From Acinetobacter tjernbergiae DSM 14971 = CIP 107465 (GTDB lineage Bacteria; Pseudomonadota; Gammaproteobacteria; Pseudomonadales; Moraxellaceae): a stretch of DNA of 64,000 bases. The stretch lies in contig NZ_KB894375.1 in NCBI RefSeq assembly GCF_000374425.1, forward strand, positions 1 to 64,000. The letters are read 5' to 3'. Under the pieces are notes generated by a model. The model was not told where the DNA came from. It saw only the letters and a list, made by a program, of their open reading frames with translations, and did not search any database. The translations under genes were made by a program, and so were the position numbers. Of the stretch, positions 1-9,931 are shown one piece after another. Each line of letters starts with the position of its first letter. Position 1 is the first letter of the stretch.

Positions 1-11
1 AGGAAAATCAA

Positions 12-1202
12 ATGGCTAAGGCTAAGTTTGAACGTAATAAACCACACGTAAACGTGGGTACAATTGGTCACGTTGACCATGGTAAAACAACTTTAACTGC
101 TGCGATTGCAACTATTTGTGCAAAAACTTACGGCGGTGAAGCGAAAGATTACTCACAAATCGACTCAGCTCCTGAAGAAAAAGCACGTGGTATTACAATT
201 AATACTTCACACGTAGAATACGATTCTCCAATCCGTCACTACGCTCACGTAGACTGTCCTGGTCACGCCGATTATGTTAAAAACATGATTACTGGTGCTG
301 CTCAGATGGATGGCGCGATCCTTGTATGTGCTGCGACTGATGGTCCAATGCCACAAACTCGTGAACACATCCTTCTTTCACGTCAGGTTGGTGTACCATT
401 TATTCTTGTATTCCTTAACAAGTGTGACCTTGTTGATGATGAAGAATTACTTGAATTAGTAGAAATGGAAGTTCGTGAACTTCTTTCTACTTATGACTTC
501 CCTGGTGATGACACTCCAATCATCCGTGGTTCAGCGCTTCAAGCATTAAACGGTAATGACGGTCCTTACGGTGAAGCATCAGTTCTTGCACTTGTTGAAG
601 CGCTTGATACTTATATTCCAGAACCAGAACGTGCAATCGACAAAGCATTCTTAATGCCAATCGAAGATGTATTCTCTATCTCTGGTCGTGGTACTGTAGT
701 AACAGGTCGTGTTGAATCTGGTATCGTTAAAGTTGGCGAATCAGTTGAAATCGTTGGTATCCGCGATACAGTTGTAACGACTGTAACTGGCGTAGAAATG
801 TTCCGTAAACTTCTTGACGAAGGTCGTGCGGGCGAGAACTGTGGTGTTCTTCTTCGTGGTACTAAGCGTGAAGACGTACAACGTGGTCAAGTACTTGCTA
901 AACCAGGTACAATCAAGCCGCACACTAAATTCGATGCAGAAGTATATGTACTTTCTAAAGAAGAAGGTGGTCGTCATACTCCATTCCTTAACGGTTACCG
1001 TCCACAGTTCTACTTCCGTACAACTGACGTAACTGGCGCAATCCAATTACAAGACGGCGTAGAAATGGTAATGCCAGGTGACAACGTTGAGATGTCAGTA
1101 GAATTAATCCACCCGATCGCAATGGATCCAGGTCTACGTTTTGCAATCCGTGAAGGTGGTCGTACTGTAGGTGCCGGTGTTGTTGCGAAAGTAACTGTAT
1201 AA
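12..1202 (+). CDS. tuf: Translation elongation factor Tu
   Basis: EF-Tu carries aminoacyl-tRNA to the ribosomal A site in a GTP-dependent cycle in the cytoplasm. The 396-residue protein has the family's usual length and all GTPase motifs: GHVDHGKT at residues 19-26 (P-loop), DCPGH at 81-85 and NKCD at 136-139, followed by the two beta-barrel domains. A ribosome site (AGGA) lies at the window edge just before the ATG. A strong hairpin with a T tract follows, so this is probably the last gene of an operon. In related genomes a tuf copy ends the rpsL-rpsG-fusA-tuf operon; the genes before it lie outside the window, so that placement is inferred. Identification is certain. Confidence 0.99.
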   Translation: MAKAKFERNKPHVNVGTIGHVDHGKTTLTAAIATICAKTYGGEAKDYSQIDSAPEEKARGITINTSHVEYDSPIRHYAHVDCPGHADYVKNMITGAAQMDGAILVCAATDGPMPQTREHILLSRQVGVPFILVFLNKCDLVDDEELLELVEMEVRELLSTYDFPGDDTPIIRGSALQALNGNDGPYGEASVLALVEALDTYIPEPERAIDKAFLMPIEDVFSISGRGTVVTGRVESGIVKVGESVEIVGIRDTVVTTVTGVEMFRKLLDEGRAGENCGVLLRGTKREDVQRGQVLAKPGTIKPHTKFDAEVYVLSKEEGGRHTPFLNGYRPQFYFRTTDVTGAIQLQDGVEMVMPGDNVEMSVELIHPIAMDPGLRFAIREGGRTVGAGVVAKVTV

Positions 1203-1220
1203 TCGCCTAAAGTAATAAAA

Positions 1221-1246
1221 AAACACCCCATTGGGGTGTTTTTTTA
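1221..1246 (+). terminator. Rho-independent terminator after tuf
   Basis: AACACCCCA/TTGGGGTGTT stem followed by a run of T, about 20 bases after the tuf stop codon. Confidence 0.9.
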
Positions 1247-1277
1247 TGTCTATTGTTCGACAATCTATCTGTAATAG

Positions 1278-1310
1278 TGTCCTAAACTGATACCTTGCTG
1301 TCCTAAACTG
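1278..1310 (+). promoter_or_regulatory. Direct-repeat operator candidate before first hydrolase
   Basis: The 12-mer TGTCCTAAACTG occurs twice (1278-1289 and 1299-1310) exactly 21 bp apart, two helical turns. A possible -10 (TAATAT) lies about 26 bases downstream at 1336-1341. The same arrangement, diverged, precedes the paralogous gene at 2392-2424. Two same-face direct repeats just upstream of the core promoter are the usual geometry for AraC-type activators. The regulator itself is not in this window, so the assignment is inference. Confidence 0.5.
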
Positions 1311-1405
1311 CACTTAATTCATTGCAATAAAACCGTAATATAAAACATAAGAAAATGAACAAAAGTACTAAATGGAAAATATTCCATTTAAAAGGAGTCA
1401 GCAGC

Positions 1406-2287
1406 ATGAACGCTAAAGTAAATATTTCAAACCGTGCAGGTGCAAGTTTTCCAGTACGTCGTATGAACTTTGATTTTGATCAAGTACCCGAATATTGGAT
1501 GAATGGTTCTGTTGGTTTAACCCATTTTATGACAGGACTTTCGGCCTTGTTTCCAGATGGTGAAAAATTATTTATTGATTCAGTGCGTGCTGTGCGCTAT
1601 CACCCAGCAATTAAAGACAATGAAGAACTACAAAAAGAAATTAGTGCATTTATTGGTCAAGAAGCTATGCATACGCAAGAGCATGTCAATTTCAATGCCT
1701 CTGCACAAAAATATGGTCATGATGTTGCAACATTAGAAAGACGAACAGGTGTTGTGATCCAAACAGGTCGTAAGTTATTTGCTAAATTAGTCAAGCCGTT
1801 TGGTATGACTCAAGAAATGGTGGATTTAACAGCGACTACGGCACTGGAACACTTTACTGCGACAATTGCTTCTGAATTACTGCGTAACCCACATATTCAA
1901 GCATTGATGCAAGATGACACCATGTCATATATGTGGTTATGGCATGCTGTAGAAGAAAATGAACATAAAGCAGTTGCTTATGATGTTTATGAAGAAATAT
2001 TCGGACGAGGTGTTAAAGCTTATGCTTTACGTAATACGGCACTCGTGGTTGCAATGGTCGCAATTTTTTTAACACAATCTTCATTTGTACTTAAATTATT
2101 GAAAGATGATGGAAAGCTGAATCTGAAAGAATTAGGTATGATTTATACCTATGCATATAGCCCATCTAAAGGGATTATTGCGGGTATGGCTGGTGAAATG
2201 TTGGCTTATTTTAAACCGCGTTTTCATCCAAATGATTTAGATACAGTACAGTTACTGAAGGATTGGAAAGCAAAATTGGGTTTGTAA
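1406..2287 (+). CDS. PF10118-type predicted metal-dependent hydrolase (copy 1)
   Basis: A 293-residue protein I recognise as the PF10118/COG3687 predicted metal-dependent hydrolase family, whose substrate is unknown. Conserved acidic/histidine clusters that could hold metal are visible: EAMHTQEH at residues 86-93, EH at 148-149, H180 and EENEHK at 183-188. A hydrophobic stretch at about 211-228 could touch the membrane. I chose ATG 1406 because AAAGGAG sits 9 bases upstream and because the paralogue starts with the same residues MNAKVNISNR. An upstream in-frame ATG at 1355 has no such site. It has its own promoter region and terminator, and forms a tandem pair with the gene at 2511. Family call is firm, function unknown. 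Confidence 0.85.
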   Translation: MNAKVNISNRAGASFPVRRMNFDFDQVPEYWMNGSVGLTHFMTGLSALFPDGEKLFIDSVRAVRYHPAIKDNEELQKEISAFIGQEAMHTQEHVNFNASAQKYGHDVATLERRTGVVIQTGRKLFAKLVKPFGMTQEMVDLTATTALEHFTATIASELLRNPHIQALMQDDTMSYMWLWHAVEENEHKAVAYDVYEEIFGRGVKAYALRNTALVVAMVAIFLTQSSFVLKLLKDDGKLNLKELGMIYTYAYSPSKGIIAGMAGEMLAYFKPRFHPNDLDTVQLLKDWKAKLGL

Positions 2288-2321
2288 TTTTGCATTAGAT
2301 CTCTAGTCATATCGTTTTATA

Positions 2322-2350
2322 GAAGGGCATGAAAGTTGCCCTTTTTTATT
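2322..2350 (+). terminator. Rho-independent terminator after first hydrolase
   Basis: AAGGGCA/TGCCCTT stem followed by a T-rich tract, between the two hydrolase genes. It implies that they are separate transcripts. Confidence 0.8.
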
Positions 2351-2391
2351 TTTAATCTCTGATTTACCCCTATGTTTTCAGGACGATGACA

Positions 2392-2424
2392 TGTCCTAAG
2401 ATGATGCTTTTCTGACCTTATCTG
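2392..2424 (+). promoter_or_regulatory. Direct-repeat operator candidate before second hydrolase
   Basis: TGTCCTAAGATG (2392-2403) and TGACCTTATCTG (2413-2424) are 21 bp apart and align with the repeats at 1278-1310. The shared block continues into CTGCACTTA. A possible -10 (TATAAC) follows at about the same distance (2452-2457). Conservation of the block next to diverged sequence suggests a common regulator. Confidence 0.45.
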
Positions 2425-2510
2425 CACTTATTGAATGCATTTAAAAGAGCGTATAACTAAAGAATAAATCATGATGAGTGAAACATATTCACCATAAAGG
2501 AGAACAAAGT

Positions 2511-3395
2511 ATGAATGCGAAAGTCAATATTTCAAATCGAGCTGGTGCTAGTTTTCCTGTACGCCGAATGGATTTTGAATTTGGTGAAGTGCCACGCTAT
2601 TGGGCAAATGGTGATGCTGCTTTAACACATTTCATGACCGCACTTTCAGCTTTGTTTCCAGAAGGTGAACAATTCTTTGTAAATAGTACTCGTGCAGTAC
2701 GTAATGATTCGAAACTTACTGATCCTCGGTTACAGAAAGAAATTAGTGCTTTTATTGGTCAGGAAGCGATGCATTCTAAAGAGCATTTGGCATTTAATGC
2801 AGCTGCGCAGGCTTATGGTTATGATGTACGTAAATTGGAAGCAAAAACGGGTAAAGTCATTCAATATGGTGTTGCTGTAAGTGCTAGATTATTAAAGCCG
2901 TTTGGTTTTACCAAAGAAATGATTGGTTTAACGGGAACTTGTGCTTTAGAACACTTTACCTCAACCATTGCCGAAGAACTGCTGAGTAATCCTAATATTC
3001 AATCCATGTTCATGGATGAGACCATGTATCACTTATGGATGTGGCATGCCGTTGAAGAAAATGAGCATAAAGCAGTGGCTTTTGATGTGTATGAAGCGAT
3101 GTATGGGCAGGGGTTTAAAGCTTATTTTATGCGTTCATTAGCTTTAGTCATTGCAATGGGCTTAATCTTTATTACGCAGTCCTATTTCACTGCAACACTG
3201 TTAAAAACCGATGGTAAATTGACATGGCGTGATACCAAATACATGCTCAACTTCATGTATGGCTATAAAGGTTTTATGACGCGTCAGATTCCAACCTTGT
3301 TGGCATTTTTAAGACCTAAATTCCATCCAAATGATGATGATACAACTGCATTATTGAATAAATGGCGTGCTGAACTGGGTTTTAATATGAGTTAA
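2511..3395 (+). CDS. PF10118-type predicted metal-dependent hydrolase (copy 2)
   Basis: A 294-residue paralogue of the preceding gene, near-identical over the first 20 residues and keeping the same acidic/histidine motifs: EAMHSKEH, ALEHFT and HAVEENEHKAVAFD. It belongs to the PF10118 family, whose reaction is not established; a di-metal centre is inferred from the motifs. Start ATG 2511 is fixed by AAAGGAGAAC just upstream and by alignment with the first copy. Divergence outside the motifs indicates an old duplication rather than a recent one. It has its own promoter region and a downstream hairpin. The two proteins could act on different substrates or be expressed under different conditions; the sequence does not say which. 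Confidence 0.85.
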   Translation: MNAKVNISNRAGASFPVRRMDFEFGEVPRYWANGDAALTHFMTALSALFPEGEQFFVNSTRAVRNDSKLTDPRLQKEISAFIGQEAMHSKEHLAFNAAAQAYGYDVRKLEAKTGKVIQYGVAVSARLLKPFGFTKEMIGLTGTCALEHFTSTIAEELLSNPNIQSMFMDETMYHLWMWHAVEENEHKAVAFDVYEAMYGQGFKAYFMRSLALVIAMGLIFITQSYFTATLLKTDGKLTWRDTKYMLNFMYGYKGFMTRQIPTLLAFLRPKFHPNDDDTTALLNKWRAELGFNMS

Positions 3396-3398
3396 TTC

Positions 3399-3429
3399 AA
3401 ATGGGCAAGCAAAATTGCCCATTTTCTTA
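3399..3429 (+). terminator. Terminator-like hairpin after second hydrolase
   Basis: AATGGGCA/TGCCCATT stem with an 8-base loop and a short T-rich tail (TTTTCTTAT). Confidence 0.7.
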
Positions 3430-3489
3430 TTCAAATTTTGTATCGAATTACTGATAATCTACAGCAATATTTTATAAGAGTAGTAGGCC

Positions 3490-3951
3490 GTGATTCGATT
3501 GATGCAAGAAAGCGATTTAGATAGCGTTGTTGCAATTGAGCGTTTAGTGCAAACACATCCTTGGTCGAAGCAACAGTTTCAAGAATCTTTAGCCTCGTAT
3601 CAATGTACGGTGTATGAGCAAGCCAATCAGGTGGTGGGTTTCTGTATTTTGCAGCCTGTTTTGGATGAAGCAAATTTATTATTGATGGCAATTCATCCAA
3701 ATCAACAGGGGAAGGGATTGGGATATATATTATTGGATCATTCAATCCAACAATTAAAGAATCATCCGATCCAGATTTTTTTAGAAGTGCGTGAAAGTAA
3801 TACAGCCGCCATTGGTTTGTATGAAAAAATAGGTTTTCATCAAATTGATTTACGCAAAAACTATTATCCAAATCGTGATGGTTCAAAAGAGCATGCTGTG
3901 ATTATGGTCAAAACATGCACGGATGATTTTGCAGCCTTATTTAATAATTAA
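3490..3951 (+). CDS. rimI: Ribosomal protein S18 alanine N-acetyltransferase (RimI-like GNAT)
   Basis: RimI acetylates the N-terminal alanine of ribosomal protein S18 using acetyl-CoA. The 153-residue protein is close to the family length (about 150). It shows the GNAT acetyl-CoA loop NQQGKGLGYILL in the middle and the RimI-type C-terminal block ESNTAAIGLYEKIGF followed by RKNYYPN. I kept the GTG start at 3490 because the N-terminus then reads MIRLMQESDLD, as RimI proteins do; an ATG four codons later is possible. Its last 15 bases overlap the 3' end of the convergent bpt gene. Other GNAT substrates cannot be excluded, but RimI is the best fit. Confidence 0.88.
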   Translation: MIRLMQESDLDSVVAIERLVQTHPWSKQQFQESLASYQCTVYEQANQVVGFCILQPVLDEANLLLMAIHPNQQGKGLGYILLDHSIQQLKNHPIQIFLEVRESNTAAIGLYEKIGFHQIDLRKNYYPNRDGSKEHAVIMVKTCTDDFAALFNN

Positions 3952-4752
3952 ATTATTCCACTCAGAAGGTAGGGTACTCATCAATGAGTTGCCGAGCTGA
4001 TGGATTTCATTTTCTGAGAGCGGACGATTAAGTCGACGCCATTGCCCATCGAGCAATAATTCCAGTGGTGTATATTGCGATTTATAATTCATTTTGGCTG
4101 AATGTGGCACCCAATAGCCTAGATATAAGTAATCTAGATTGAGCGTGCGTACATATTCAATTTGTTTAAGGATCGCAAATACCCCCAATGAACGGCGTTG
4201 TTCATTTGGATCGAAAAAGGTATAAACGGCAGAGAGCCCATCATCCATTAAGTCACAGGTGGAGACGGCAATCAGTTTTTGATCATCCCAAAGTTCGATA
4301 AAAAAACTTTCAGTACAGCTATGTACAAGGAATTTTTCAAACTGATCCAGTGTCGCTGGGTACATATCACCATCGGCATGGCGCTCGTTAATATAGCGTT
4401 CATATAAATCGTAATGTTGTTGAGAGGCTTGCGAGGTTGGCAAGATACTCATTGTTAAATCTTGATTGCGTTTCCATGCCTTTTTCTGGCTGCTATTCAT
4501 TTTAAATTCTTGAATCGGAACACGACAAGATAAACATTGACGACATAAATGGCATTCAGGGCGATAGACAAAATCACCGCTACGGCGGAAACCGACGCGT
4601 GAAAGTTCTGACAATGTCACCACATCAATGCGGTGAATCGGGTCTAAAAATACCATCCGAGCTGACTTGTTATCAAGATAGCTACAGTCGTGTGGCGGCG
4701 TAATATAATACTGTAAGTCATTTAAAAGGGACTTGGGTTGGTATGATTTCAT
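3937..4752 (-). CDS. bpt: Aspartate/glutamate leucyltransferase (Bpt)
   Basis: Bpt transfers leucine from Leu-tRNA to proteins with N-terminal Asp or Glu, marking them for ClpS/ClpAP under the bacterial N-end rule. The 271-residue protein is of family length. It has the N-terminal segment PPHDCSYL and the Cys cluster CHLCRQCLSCRVP seen in Ate/Bpt proteins, then the conserved YLGYWV and KMNYKSQYTPLE blocks near the C-terminus. It lies directly downstream of aat (start 28 bases after the aat stop), the other N-degron transferase, a pairing common in gammaproteobacteria. The Bpt rather than Ate specificity is inferred from this bacterial context. Confidence 0.93.
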   Translation of the reverse strand: MKSYQPKSLLNDLQYYITPPHDCSYLDNKSARMVFLDPIHRIDVVTLSELSRVGFRRSGDFVYRPECHLCRQCLSCRVPIQEFKMNSSQKKAWKRNQDLTMSILPTSQASQQHYDLYERYINERHADGDMYPATLDQFEKFLVHSCTESFFIELWDDQKLIAVSTCDLMDDGLSAVYTFFDPNEQRRSLGVFAILKQIEYVRTLNLDYLYLGYWVPHSAKMNYKSQYTPLELLLDGQWRRLNRPLSENEIHQLGNSLMSTLPSEWNNLIIK

Positions 4753-4780
4753 GAATCTGTCCCTCCAAGGTGTTAATCCA

Positions 4781-5512
4781 TTAACCGTCTAATTTTGCAC
4801 AAAGTGCTATTGTTTTACTTGAAAATACACGTTCTTGATAACTTTTCCAATTGATAGAGGGGGCAATAATTACATCTTGTAACGATTTTAGATAGACTTG
4901 GCGAGAAAGTGTACAAGCACCTAAGCTTAAAAGATGTTCATTGACCAATTGGCAATCTATCCAAGGTAATTTATTTTCCTGACCAATCAACATCAGTGTG
5001 TAAAAAGCCATTTTAGAAACGTCGGTTTCAGTACTAAACATGGACTCACCAAAACAACCTTTTCCAATGGTTACACCATATAAACCACCAACCAATTTTT
5101 CTTGGTGCCATACTTCTACACTATAGGCATAGCCTGCTTCGAATAAGGCACAGTACCCCTGAATGATGTCTTCACTAATCCATGTTTCATTGGCATAACT
5201 ACGTGGGAGTGAACATGAGCGAATGACATCTTCAAAAGCATGATTAATCGTAATGTGATAATCATACTTTTTCATATTTCGAATCAGTGATTTACTTGGT
5301 TTGTACGCATAAGGCTCAATAATACAGCGAGGCTCTGGACTCCACCAACAAATCGGCTCATCTTCGTTGAACCAAGGGAATAGACCGTGTGTGTATGCTT
5401 CAAATAAGGTAGAAGGGGAAAGATCTGCACCTATGCAAATAAAGCCATGTCCTTCTGGATCGGCTTCAATAGGATCTGGGAAAATATATTGTGATAAAGG
5501 CAGCGCTTGCAT
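4781..5512 (-). CDS. aat: Leucyl/phenylalanyl-tRNA-protein transferase
   Basis: Aat adds Leu or Phe from charged tRNA to proteins with N-terminal Lys or Arg, creating ClpS-recognised N-degrons. From ATG 5512 the product is 243 residues. Hallmarks are [18 protein letters not shown] near the N-terminus and [19 protein letters not shown] further on, both typical of Aat. I chose ATG 5512 (MQALPLSQY) because the conserved family region begins at once. A longer frame begins with TTG at 5569 but adds 19 residues that do not look conserved; no strong ribosome site favours either. It sits between trxB and bpt on the same strand. Confidence 0.92.
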   Translation of the reverse strand: MQALPLSQYIFPDPIEADPEGHGFICIGADLSPSTLFEAYTHGLFPWFNEDEPICWWSPEPRCIIEPYAYKPSKSLIRNMKKYDYHITINHAFEDVIRSCSLPRSYANETWISEDIIQGYCALFEAGYAYSVEVWHQEKLVGGLYGVTIGKGCFGESMFSTETDVSKMAFYTLMLIGQENKLPWIDCQLVNEHLLSLGACTLSRQVYLKSLQDVIIAPSINWKSYQERVFSSKTIALCAKLDG

Positions 5513-5605
5513 AGTTGCTAAAGTGAATAAGAATGATTCTAAATTAACGCAACTAGAGCGCGTTGACAATCTATTCTAAATTGTCAACGCAAGGGAATAT
5601 AGAGA

Positions 5606-6571
<966 letters not shown>

Positions 6572-6837
6572 TTATATTAAAACTGTTAAAATTATACGTT
6601 AATCCACATCAAAGTGGGGTGGATAATATTGATAAACCTAATCGAATTGAGCTATATCATGGAGAGCATTTACTGATATTTCATCAATGTTTGCAACAAC
6701 TATGGATGTTAACAACAACAGTAAACAATCGTGCATCTTTTTTGTAAGAACGAGTGCATAATATAAAACTTATTGATCAAGGTCAGTTAGACCTTAATCG
6801 ATACCTACAAATAACAAATTGGGTTACAGGACTGTAT

Positions 6838-9800
6838 ATGGCTGCGGTGTCAAGTGTTTATGCACAACGCTTTTTAATGACATTATTTTTGATTTCTTTT
6901 GGCATTTATCTATTTCTTGCCACAGTAACCTACACACCTTTCGATCCTGGTTGGATGCATATTTCAAGTGATACGCAACAGGTCTCAAATGCAAGTGGTG
7001 TTGCTGGTGCTTGGATTGCAGATTTGTTATTTGGTTTTTTAGGCTGGGCAAGTTTATTTATTCCTCTATTCTTGTTTATGGAAGCGATTCAAGTTTGGTG
7101 GCCTAGAAGTTTTTTAAATCGTCCATTTCGTTATGCAGCTCAGTTTTTCTTGATTCTGTCTATTTCGAGTTTATTGTATTTGCATTGGAATGTCCCTGCG
7201 GATACTTTAGAAAATGCGGCAGGTGGAATCATTGGTTATGAATTAGGTCAGAGCTTGTCTCAACTTTTGACGATTTATGGCGCAACATTTTTTTTACTAT
7301 CCTTTAGTATTTTATTACTGACTTTGGCTTTTGGCATTCAGTGGAACAAAACATGGGCAACATTAAAAAATATGCCAGCCTATTTACAAGATTTATTCTA
7401 TAAAAATATACCGCAACATGAATCTGCATATGATCTGACTGAGCAATTGGCTGTAGCGCAAACGCCTGTTTTAAAGACCAAGTCTTCGCTACCTGCTGAT
7501 GAAACAAAGACTGTAGAAACTGGGGAAATAAGTCAGAAGGTAGAACCGAGCGTTCAGCCTAAATCTACGGCAGTAGATAATGCTCATCATCAACTATTAG
7601 CAGAAAAGTTGTTTGCTGATGTCGTTGCTAAGGAACAGCAAAATGCTCAACAGCAAGACGTATTGTCAGCAGAAGACTTTGAACAAACTTTAAAACATGC
7701 CCATCAACTAGAGGCCGAGAGTCAGCGTTTAGTTCAAACAGGGGAGGTGTGGCGTGCATTACAACACGATGATGCGAGCCATAAACAAGAAATTGATGCG
7801 CTTTTAAGAGCGGCTGATGATGCCGAAACTGTTCCATTTCAATATTCACAATCAGATAGCGCATCTTTAACTCAGCGTTCGAGTCAAAGTCATGTTGATT
7901 GGAATGATGACCAAATCTTTGATGAGTTATTGGCTGCTGTGCCAAATAGTAAAACTGCAACTGATCTGCATAAACCATTTACTCAAGACTTATCATCAAA
8001 TCCCCATACAGAAATAGATGAAATTGAGTTTGAAATAGATACTGAAGTAACCGTTATTGATTCTACTCCACCATCAAATGTCATTCATTCACATGCCACT
8101 GCTGTTAAGGAGATGGGACATGATGATAAACATGCTTTTGCAAGTGATGATTTCGATGATCTTTTAATTGATGATAAAGATGAAAAAACTGAGCTTCAAA
8201 CGACAAGCTATGCTCAGCCTCAGACTTTTGTAAAAGCACCCATTGAAGTTGAAGCGCCTAAAGAAACATTATCAAAAGAAGCATTTATTGAGGCATGGCA
8301 AGAGACTGCGGGTAAAGTTGAAGAAAATTTTGATATTGAAGATGATTTTGACTTAGATGCACCCTTAACAGATTCATTTGGTCGCCCAATGTCTCGTGCA
8401 ATGCAAGTGGCACAAAAACGTCGTGACTTGCCAACTTTACCTGGTTTAGAGTTGTTAGATAAGGTCGATCCGAATAAGAAGGTGAATTTTACTGCTGAGC
8501 AATTAGCGCGATTATCAGAACTTTTAGAAATTAAACTACAAGAATTTAATGTTAAAGCCCAAGTTGTAGAGGCTCAACCTGGTCCAGTGGTGACTCGTTT
8601 TGAACTTGATCTTGCGCCGGGTGTGAAAGCATCTAAAGTCACCAATATTTCGCGTGATTTGGCACGTTCAATGTCGATGGCATCTGTTCGTGTGGTCGAA
8701 GTTATTCCAGGCAAACCTTATATTGGCATTGAAGTTCCGAATAGTAGCCGTGAAATGGTACGCTTGATTGAGTTGTTAAAAACGCCTGCATTTGAAGATC
8801 CTGCGGGCTTGCTCTCGATGGCGATGGGGAAAGACATTTCTGGCAATCCTGTGATTACCGACCTCGGCAAAGCACCGCATATGTTGGTTGCAGGAACAAC
8901 GGGTTCAGGTAAGTCAGTTGCAGTCAACTCAATGATTTTGTCGATGTTATTAAAATACACGCCTGATCAATTACGCTTAATTCTAATTGACCCAAAACAG
9001 CTTGAATTAGCCAACTACAATGATATTCCACATTTATTAACACCTGTTGTTACTGATATGAAAGATGCTGTAAGCGCATTGAATTGGTGTGTCAATGAAA
9101 TGGAGCGTCGTTATAAGCTAATGTCTTTTCTTAAAATTCGTAAGTTAGCAGACTATAACCGTAAAGTGGAAGAAGCAATTGCAAATGGTGACGATCTGAT
9201 TGATCCGACATGGAAAGCCAGTGATTCGGTTGTCGGTGAGCGTGCGCCGCGTTTGGCTCCATTACCATCGATTGTGATCGTTGCCGATGAATTCGCCGAC
9301 ATGATTATGCAGGTCGGTAAAAAAGCAGAAGAAATGATTACACGTTTAGCACAAAAATCACGTGCGGCAGGTATCCATTTACTACTAGCAACCCAACGTC
9401 CATCTGTAGATGTGATTACAGGTTTGATTAAAGCGAATATTCCAACGCGTGTTGCTTTACGTGTAAACAGTAAGATTGATTCACGAACGATCCTCGATGC
9501 AGGCGGGGCAGAAGACTTATTGGGACATGGTGACATGTTATTCTTAGGGCCAGGTAAAATTGAGCCTGAGCGTGTGCATGGTGCTTTTATTAGTGATGAT
9601 GAAGTGAACCGTATTTGTGATGCATGGCGTGAACGTGGTGAACCAGATTATGTTGATGAAATCTTAACGCCATTTGATGAAGAACCAACGTCACGTGGTT
9701 TTGAAGATGGTGATGGTGACCCAAGTCGTGATGCACTTTATGATCAATGTGTTTCTTTTGTTTTAGAAACTCGTAAGGCTTCAACTTCATCGTTACAACG

Positions 9801-9909
9801 CAAATTTAGTCTTGGCTATAACCGTGCGGCGCGTATCATTGATCAGATGGAAGAGAATGGGATCGTGAGCTCGATGGGAGCAAACGGTAAGCGCGATATT
9901 TTAGTTTAA
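6838..9909 (+). CDS. ftsK: DNA translocase FtsK
   Basis: FtsK anchors at the division septum and pumps chromosome DNA toward XerCD/dif before cell separation. From ATG 6838 the product is 1023 residues. It has about four membrane spans in the first 170 residues, an acidic low-complexity linker, then the RecA-like motor with Walker A GTTGSGKS at about 686-693 and Walker B IVIVADEFADM near 811. The C-terminal winged-helix gamma domain ends SSMGANGKRDILV. The frame is open from a GTG at 6754, but the extra 28 residues look unconserved and ATG 6838 begins where the membrane domain does. Start certainty is moderate, identity high. Confidence 0.95.
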   Translation: MAAVSSVYAQRFLMTLFLISFGIYLFLATVTYTPFDPGWMHISSDTQQVSNASGVAGAWIADLLFGFLGWASLFIPLFLFMEAIQVWWPRSFLNRPFRYAAQFFLILSISSLLYLHWNVPADTLENAAGGIIGYELGQSLSQLLTIYGATFFLLSFSILLLTLAFGIQWNKTWATLKNMPAYLQDLFYKNIPQHESAYDLTEQLAVAQTPVLKTKSSLPADETKTVETGEISQKVEPSVQPKSTAVDNAHHQLLAEKLFADVVAKEQQNAQQQDVLSAEDFEQTLKHAHQLEAESQRLVQTGEVWRALQHDDASHKQEIDALLRAADDAETVPFQYSQSDSASLTQRSSQSHVDWNDDQIFDELLAAVPNSKTATDLHKPFTQDLSSNPHTEIDEIEFEIDTEVTVIDSTPPSNVIHSHATAVKEMGHDDKHAFASDDFDDLLIDDKDEKTELQTTSYAQPQTFVKAPIEVEAPKETLSKEAFIEAWQETAGKVEENFDIEDDFDLDAPLTDSFGRPMSRAMQVAQKRRDLPTLPGLELLDKVDPNKKVNFTAEQLARLSELLEIKLQEFNVKAQVVEAQPGPVVTRFELDLAPGVKASKVTNISRDLARSMSMASVRVVEVIPGKPYIGIEVPNSSREMVRLIELLKTPAFEDPAGLLSMAMGKDISGNPVITDLGKAPHMLVAGTTGSGKSVAVNSMILSMLLKYTPDQLRLILIDPKQLELANYNDIPHLLTPVVTDMKDAVSALNWCVNEMERRYKLMSFLKIRKLADYNRKVEEAIANGDDLIDPTWKASDSVVGERAPRLAPLPSIVIVADEFADMIMQVGKKAEEMITRLAQKSRAAGIHLLLATQRPSVDVITGLIKANIPTRVALRVNSKIDSRTILDAGGAEDLLGHGDMLFLGPGKIEPERVHGAFISDDEVNRICDAWRERGEPDYVDEILTPFDEEPTSRGFEDGDGDPSRDALYDQCVSFVLETRKASTSSLQRKFSLGYNRAARIIDQMEENGIVSSMGANGKRDILV

Positions 9910-9931
9910 AATTTTTAGATATCGGATCAAA

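Noticed and set aside
9153-9536. 127-codon open frame opposite ftsK
   Set aside because: It lies fully inside the conserved FtsK motor domain on the other strand; no ribosome site and no protein-like pattern. It is a shadow of ftsK codon usage.
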